The notes beneath the pieces are model-generated. The model worked only from the letters and a program-made list of their open reading frames with translations. It did not search any database and had not been told where the DNA came from. Shown one piece after another: positions 60,133-64,000 of a stretch of 64,000 bases of DNA. A program made the translations under genes and the position numbers. The stretch spans positions 930,001-994,000 of the forward strand of contig CP087207.1 in NCBI GenBank assembly GCA_020912385.1, in the 5' to 3' direction. Each line of letters opens with the position of its first letter. The first letter of the stretch is position 1. The DNA is from Neofusicoccum parvum (taxonomy: Eukaryota > Ascomycota > Dothideomycetes > Botryosphaeriales > Botryosphaeriaceae).

Positions 60133-60784
60133 ATGGCCCCTGGAAGCTTCTTTTCCGACTTTCTCGCTTCGGTGGTATCCCGGCCCGTTGTTGCAGAGGC
60201 GCCAAAAGCCGATGTTAATGAAGGGATAAAGACTGGCACCGAAACCGGAAGCTCTGGCACCGCACAGCAGCGTGGTCATGCTGGCGTACGAGGCGGTGCA
60301 AGCACAAAAACCCCGGCAAGCAGCAAGGCCAGTGGGGAAAGTCCCGAGGAGGCGGAAGCCAACAGGGCAGACATCAGGAAGGGTGAATCTTCTACAACAG
60401 GTACTGGTGAGAGCAATGGGAGTCACAGTGGAAACACACACAACCAGGGGAAAAGAATAGAGTCAAAGTTAAAGAGTATGTTCCCAGTCAAGCGTAACTA
60501 CTCTCAAACCCCAACTTGGAGAAAACCGATGTCGACCTCGGCCCGAACCCCCAAGTTTATTTGGTAGATATCTGACAAGGTCCCCAGACTGTATCAATTC
60601 CGAACGGTGTTTACCCGCCAAGAAAAAGTACAACGATTGCATTACGCAGGGCAAAGGCGATTGCACGGAAGAACGTGAGTTGAGCGAACATGTCACTGAT
60701 TGGCAGTTGGTTGAAGACGAGACTGACTCACTTCTCTTTGCAGTCTTGAGTCTTGCTGAAAGAATCACTCAATGCGTTAGATAA
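60133..60784 (+). CDS. QCR6/UQCRH-like complex III hinge protein variant
   Basis: Exons 60133-60475, 60588-60674 and 60744-60784 encode 156 residues. Donors are GTATGT and GTGAGT; acceptors are CCCCAG and TTTGCAG. Splicing yields C116-x5-C122-x9-C132-x7-C140-x13-C154 with CLPAKKKYNDC and CTEELLSLAERITQC. This is the cysteine pattern of the cytochrome bc1 hinge subunit (Qcr6/UQCRH), which contacts cytochrome c1 in the intermembrane space. The N-terminus MAPGSFFSDFLASVVSRPVVAEA is like fungal Qcr6 N-termini. Two oddities: the usual acidic stretch is replaced by about 90 Ser/Thr/Gly-rich residues, and the protein stops two residues after the last Cys, lacking the usual C-terminal end. It sits between the P450 and the monooxygenase, so I infer a cluster-linked variant, perhaps for self-protection. 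A housekeeping copy should exist elsewhere. Confidence 0.7.
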
Positions 60785-61603
60785 AGCCCAAGTACTCTAG
60801 AACCTGTATGAAGAGACAAATTTCATCATTTTCCAAACAGCCAGAAGTATTTCGTATTCACCATGTGGATTAATAAACATAGCCCCGCCCTGAAGCGCCG
60901 ACTACACAAGCCGCGATTGGGTATTTGTTATATCCGAGAGCCGAGCTCCCATGCTAGATTTTACCACCGATCATCTAACAGTCAAGTCTACTGGACTCAC
61001 GAGTACAAAGAACTGCGACATCGGCTTCAAAATCTCCAAGTGTGGGGTTATGCTGAGGCCTTATCAATCTCTAGATCATTCCACCTATATAAGCTACAGA
61101 TTCGGAACCCCACATCCATTGCTATCTACCGACCTGTTGAGTCTCGAACCGGGTTGCCGGTGGGATGTTGTGTAAGCGAGATTTTGATAGCGCCCGAGCA
61201 CTCAGAGCTGCTGAAGCCGGTCGGCGACAATAACAGAGTTTTTAGAAAATCCTATGGTAGGAAAAGACAGCAATAAAAAGGGAGATTCGTTATGCTTAGT
61301 GGAATTCAATATAAAAAAGTAAATTCTTGTATGTGCTTCCTTCGGTGTTCTGCCAACCCCGCATTCCCCCTTTGGCACTCCGGAGTCTCGGTCAACCCCA
61401 CATCACATAAGTAGTTACTATCACTACCTCTCGGATACTACCTCATTCGGCCAAGACGAGTTCGGATTTAGAGGAAGTTGACTTAAATAGAGAAGAGATT
61501 GGGGGCCTCAGACCTTGCTCTCCAATCACTTTCAGGAATATCAGTGTCTTCTCATTTTTTGCCTCGTTTTCTCCTCACCCAGGAAACACCCCGAACCACG
61601 AAC
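60785..61603. other. AT-richer intergenic region before the monooxygenase
   Basis: 819 bases. A 137-residue ATG frame (60863-61276) has no recognisable domain and its composition resembles non-coding DNA. TATA-like AATATAAAAAAG near 61308 and TTAAATAG near 61483 may serve the monooxygenase. No tRNA-like fold found. Confidence 0.45.
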
Positions 61604-62981
61604 ATGTCTGGATTCGAGAAAGTCATCGTTGTCGGAGCCGGTCCGACTGGTGCATTGCTTGCACTTCTCCTTGCGAGGAAAGGAATTCAAGTTGAGATTC
61701 TGGATCAGGCCAATAGACCTGACAAGCAGCCGCGGGCCTCACACTACTCAACTCCCGCACTTCCTGAACTGCGACGTGCAGGCGTTCTGGATGATGTATA
61801 CACTGCTGGCTTCATTCCAGGCAAGATGTCCTGGCGGAAGCTTGACGGAACGCGTATAGCTGGTCTCGACAGCAGTGTGATGGATAAATCGGACCGGATC
61901 GTTTGTCTGCCCCTCGATAAGCTTGGCGATATCCTGTTCAAGCACCTCGGACAGCAAAAGAGTGCTGTAGTCAGGTGGGGCTGTAAGGTTGTTGCTTTAG
62001 GGCAAGATGAGACCAAAGGGTGGGTGGACGTGGAGGCAGACGGCAAAAAGGAAAGACTCGACGCAGACTACATCATCGGATGTGACGGGGCAAACAGCCA
62101 GGTGCGGAAATGCCTGTTTGGAGACAAGAGCTTCCCTGGAATGACGTGGGATGAACAACTTGTGGCAACGAATGTAAGCTGGTCTGATGCTCTATTTCGT
62201 TGACTTATCTGACAACTGTGACTAGGTGTACTATGATTTGGGGAAATGGGGATTCGACGATGTGAATTACATCATCCACCCAGAGCACTGGTTCATGGCT
62301 GCACGCATTACGACGGATGGAATGTGGCATGTAACCTACGGCGAAACTCCAGGGCTCTCTCCCGAGGAGCTAATCTCGCGTCAGCCTCCAAAGTTCAAGG
62401 AGATGCTACCAGGAAGCCCAGAGCCGCGCGATTACAAGATCACGAACATCAGCCCGTACCGAGTGCACCAGCGGCTTGCTGAGGAGATGAGAGTGGGAAG
62501 AGTCCTTCTGGCTGGAGATGCTGCACATCTGAACAATCCCTTGTAAGTTTGAAATTAGTCATTTGGAACGATACACAAGTAACCTTTGATACAGCGGTGG
62601 CCTGGGGCTCACGGGTGGTATCGTTGATGTCGGCGGTCTCTACGACTGTCTCATGGGCATCTATGAAGGCAAAGCCGACAGCACCATTCTAGATGTCTAC
62701 AGCGATGTGCGCCGGGAAAAATACTACACAATAGTGAACCCTACCTCGAGCGCCAACTTTAGGAGACTCTTCGACCAAGATCCAGACACGGCTCTGGATG
62801 ATGACGAGTTTTTGAAGATCTGCAGAAGGGCAGAGTCCGATCCCAGGCTGTCCAGGGAGTTCCAACTTGTAGGTCTCTTGAGGAGATCCCAAACTCTTTC
62901 CGCTTGCTAAATCATCCGTGTTCTTAGGACATCAATGCGCTTCGATACGACTTTACTCAACACTATCATTCAAAACCGTAA
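61604..62981 (+). CDS. FAD-dependent monooxygenase (PF01494 type)
   Basis: Exons 61604-62173, 62226-62542, 62595-62868 and 62928-62981 give 404 residues. An N-terminal dinucleotide fold has VIVVGAGPTGALLALLLARKG (GxGxxG at 11-16). The DG motif is IIGCDGANSQVRK. The FAD ribityl-binding GD motif is RVLLAGDAAHLNNPFGGLGLTGG, joined across the second intron. This is the aromatic-hydroxylase/salicylate-hydroxylase-like group A flavoprotein fold, using NAD(P)H and oxygen. The last 18-codon exon ends YDFTQHYHSKP. It lies in the same direction as P450 and hinge gene and is a likely tailoring or precursor-making enzyme of the cluster. The substrate cannot be inferred. Confidence 0.93.
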
Positions 62982-63451
62982 ATGGGAGGACTTCGAAGGG
63001 GACATAGACTTAGAGAGATGACAAACATGGACGGAGATTCCGTGCCTGCCGTCCCGGTGGCAAGTGGTTCGACGTAATTTATCAACGGCTGGTCAGTGAA
63101 ATATTTCCCTCGGTGATAACTGTTGCCCATCGGAGATGTCCTCGGAAACTCCATGGACTGTGGCGCCCCTGAGTGGGTCGGTAGTGCTTATGAGCTGCAG
63201 CCCGCAGGCAGCCGCATGCGGTGAGTCAGCACCTTATCAAGCTTTTGACTCTCACCAAGCATTTTAGCCTGGGAGTGCTAACGCAAGACAGGTGCAATCC
63301 TGGACGACATCATAGTATAAAAATACGGCAACCGCCACCCGTCTCACACAGCTTGCAACTGCTCATCCCAATCCCTCCCGTGACGCGCCCCAGCCAGCTC
63401 CTTTAAGCGAGGCCAACGAACAATCACCAACACACCTCCTCCTCCTCCACC
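62982..63451. promoter_or_regulatory. Promoter region of the edge dehydrogenase
   Basis: 470 bases with a TATA box TATAAAAAT at 63316-63324, 128 bases before the next ATG. Nothing else recognised. Confidence 0.5.
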
Positions 63452-64000
63452 ATGAAGCAAGCCCAAGTCACCGTCTGGGGCGAAGCCCCCACGTGCGTCT
63501 CCGTCCCGGACCTCCCAGCGGCATCCAGCGGCCAAGTGCAGATCCGCGTGCTCGCGGCGGGGCTGCACAACCTGGTGCGCAGCCGGGCGGCGGGCAAGCA
63601 CTACAGCGCGCAGGGGCTGCCGCACACGCCGGGGGTGGACGGGGTGGGCACGACGGCGGACGGGCGGCTGGTGTACTTCGCGACGCTGACGCCGACGGGC
63701 GGATCCTTCGCGGAGACGGTCAACGTCCCCGTCGCCGCGACCACGCCGGTGCCCGCCGGCGCCGACCCGGTGCAGGTGGCCGGGCTGCTCAACCCGGTCA
63801 TGGCCAGCTGGATGGCGCTGGCCACGCGCACGACCGCGCTGCCCGCCGGCTTCACGGCCGTCGTCGTCGGCGCCACGTCGCTGTCCGGCGCGGCGGCCGT
63901 GTCGGTCGCGCGCGCGTTCGGCGCCGCCAGGGTCGTCGGCGTGGCCCGCAGCGCGGCGAAGATGGCGCCGCTGGGCCTGGACGCCGCCGTCGAGCTGGCC
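63452..64000 (+). CDS. Medium-chain dehydrogenase/reductase, cut off by window edge
   Basis: 183 codons are visible without a stop. The N-terminus (MKQAQVTVWGEAP, then QVQIRVLAAGLHNLVRSRAAG) and PHTPGVDGVGTTADG are the GroES-like fold of zinc-independent MDR proteins (quinone oxidoreductase type). The Rossmann part follows with AVVVGATSLSGAAAVSVARAFGAARVVGVARS. No catalytic zinc cysteines are visible. NADPH-dependent reduction of a C=C or quinone is typical. It is much more GC-rich than the monooxygenase. Its orientation matches the tailoring genes, but whether it belongs to the cluster depends on sequence beyond the window. MDR proteins are also found in HC-toxin-type clusters. Confidence 0.88.
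   Translation, partial: MKQAQVTVWGEAPTCVSVPDLPAASSGQVQIRVLAAGLHNLVRSRAAGKHYSAQGLPHTPGVDGVGTTADGRLVYFATLTPTGGSFAETVNVPVAATTPVPAGADPVQVAGLLNPVMASWMALATRTTALPAGFTAVVVGATSLSGAAAVSVARAFGAARVVGVARSAAKMAPLGLDAAVELA

Noticed and set aside
61130..61180. Possible tRNA T-arm (GGTTCGAGACTC on the minus strand)
   Set aside because: The flanking bases do not form a T stem, and no anticodon or acceptor stem could be built around it.
60863..61276. 137-residue ATG frame before the monooxygenase
   Set aside because: No motif, composition like surrounding AT-richer DNA; left as part of an intergenic region.
1..64000. CRISPR arrays, bacterial-type operons or insertion sequences
   Set aside because: No regularly spaced repeat-spacer arrays, transposase or terminal inverted repeats were seen; gene structure is eukaryotic.

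Overview
This 64-kb window is nuclear DNA of a filamentous ascomycete (Pezizomycotina). The evidence is many genes split by short GT-AG introns (about 50-75 nt) with CTRAC-like branch points, a HET-domain protein, fungal Zn2Cys6 and C2H2 regulators, a FAS1 surface protein and a very large fungal-type NRPS. The class cannot be fixed from sequence alone; Dothideomycetes is only a guess. Gene models below were spliced by hand from reading frame, splice sites and family knowledge, with no transcript support.

Layout, left to right. 0-4 kb: two related C2H2 regulators on the minus strand (the first runs off the edge). 4.6-13 kb: a small acidic protein, an SAM methyltransferase, a pyruvate-dehydrogenase-kinase-type kinase, a small glycine/valine-rich protein and NADPH-cytochrome P450 reductase. 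13.8-21.6 kb: a Zn2Cys6 regulator with an 11-nt micro-exon, a small mitochondrial-type membrane protein and, divergent from it, cytosolic leucyl-tRNA synthetase. 22.5-36.5 kb: a HET protein, glutamate decarboxylase, a secreted proline-rich FAS1 protein, an HSP12-type stress protein, a DapA-family aldolase and aspartate aminotransferase. These are mostly ordinary chromosomal genes.

36.5-64 kb is the accessory part and looks like a biosynthetic gene cluster. A 5,916-residue NRPS (minus strand) has the order A-T-E-C-A-T-C-A-T-C-A-T-C-A-T-C-T: five adenylation domains, an epimerase after the first module, a terminal condensation domain and a carrier-like remnant without its serine, and no thioesterase. 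The predicted product is a pentapeptide starting with a D-residue and probably released by the terminal C domain, as in fungal cyclic-peptide synthetases of the HC-toxin/apicidin type but one module longer. Divergent from it lie an aldo/keto reductase, a cytochrome P450, an FAD monooxygenase and, at the right edge, a medium-chain dehydrogenase. Between P450 and monooxygenase sits a three-exon gene for a QCR6/UQCRH-like complex III hinge protein. A mitochondrial respiratory subunit variant inside an NRPS cluster suggests a self-protection copy and so a possible mitochondrial target for the peptide. This is the most interesting hypothesis in the window and it is untested.
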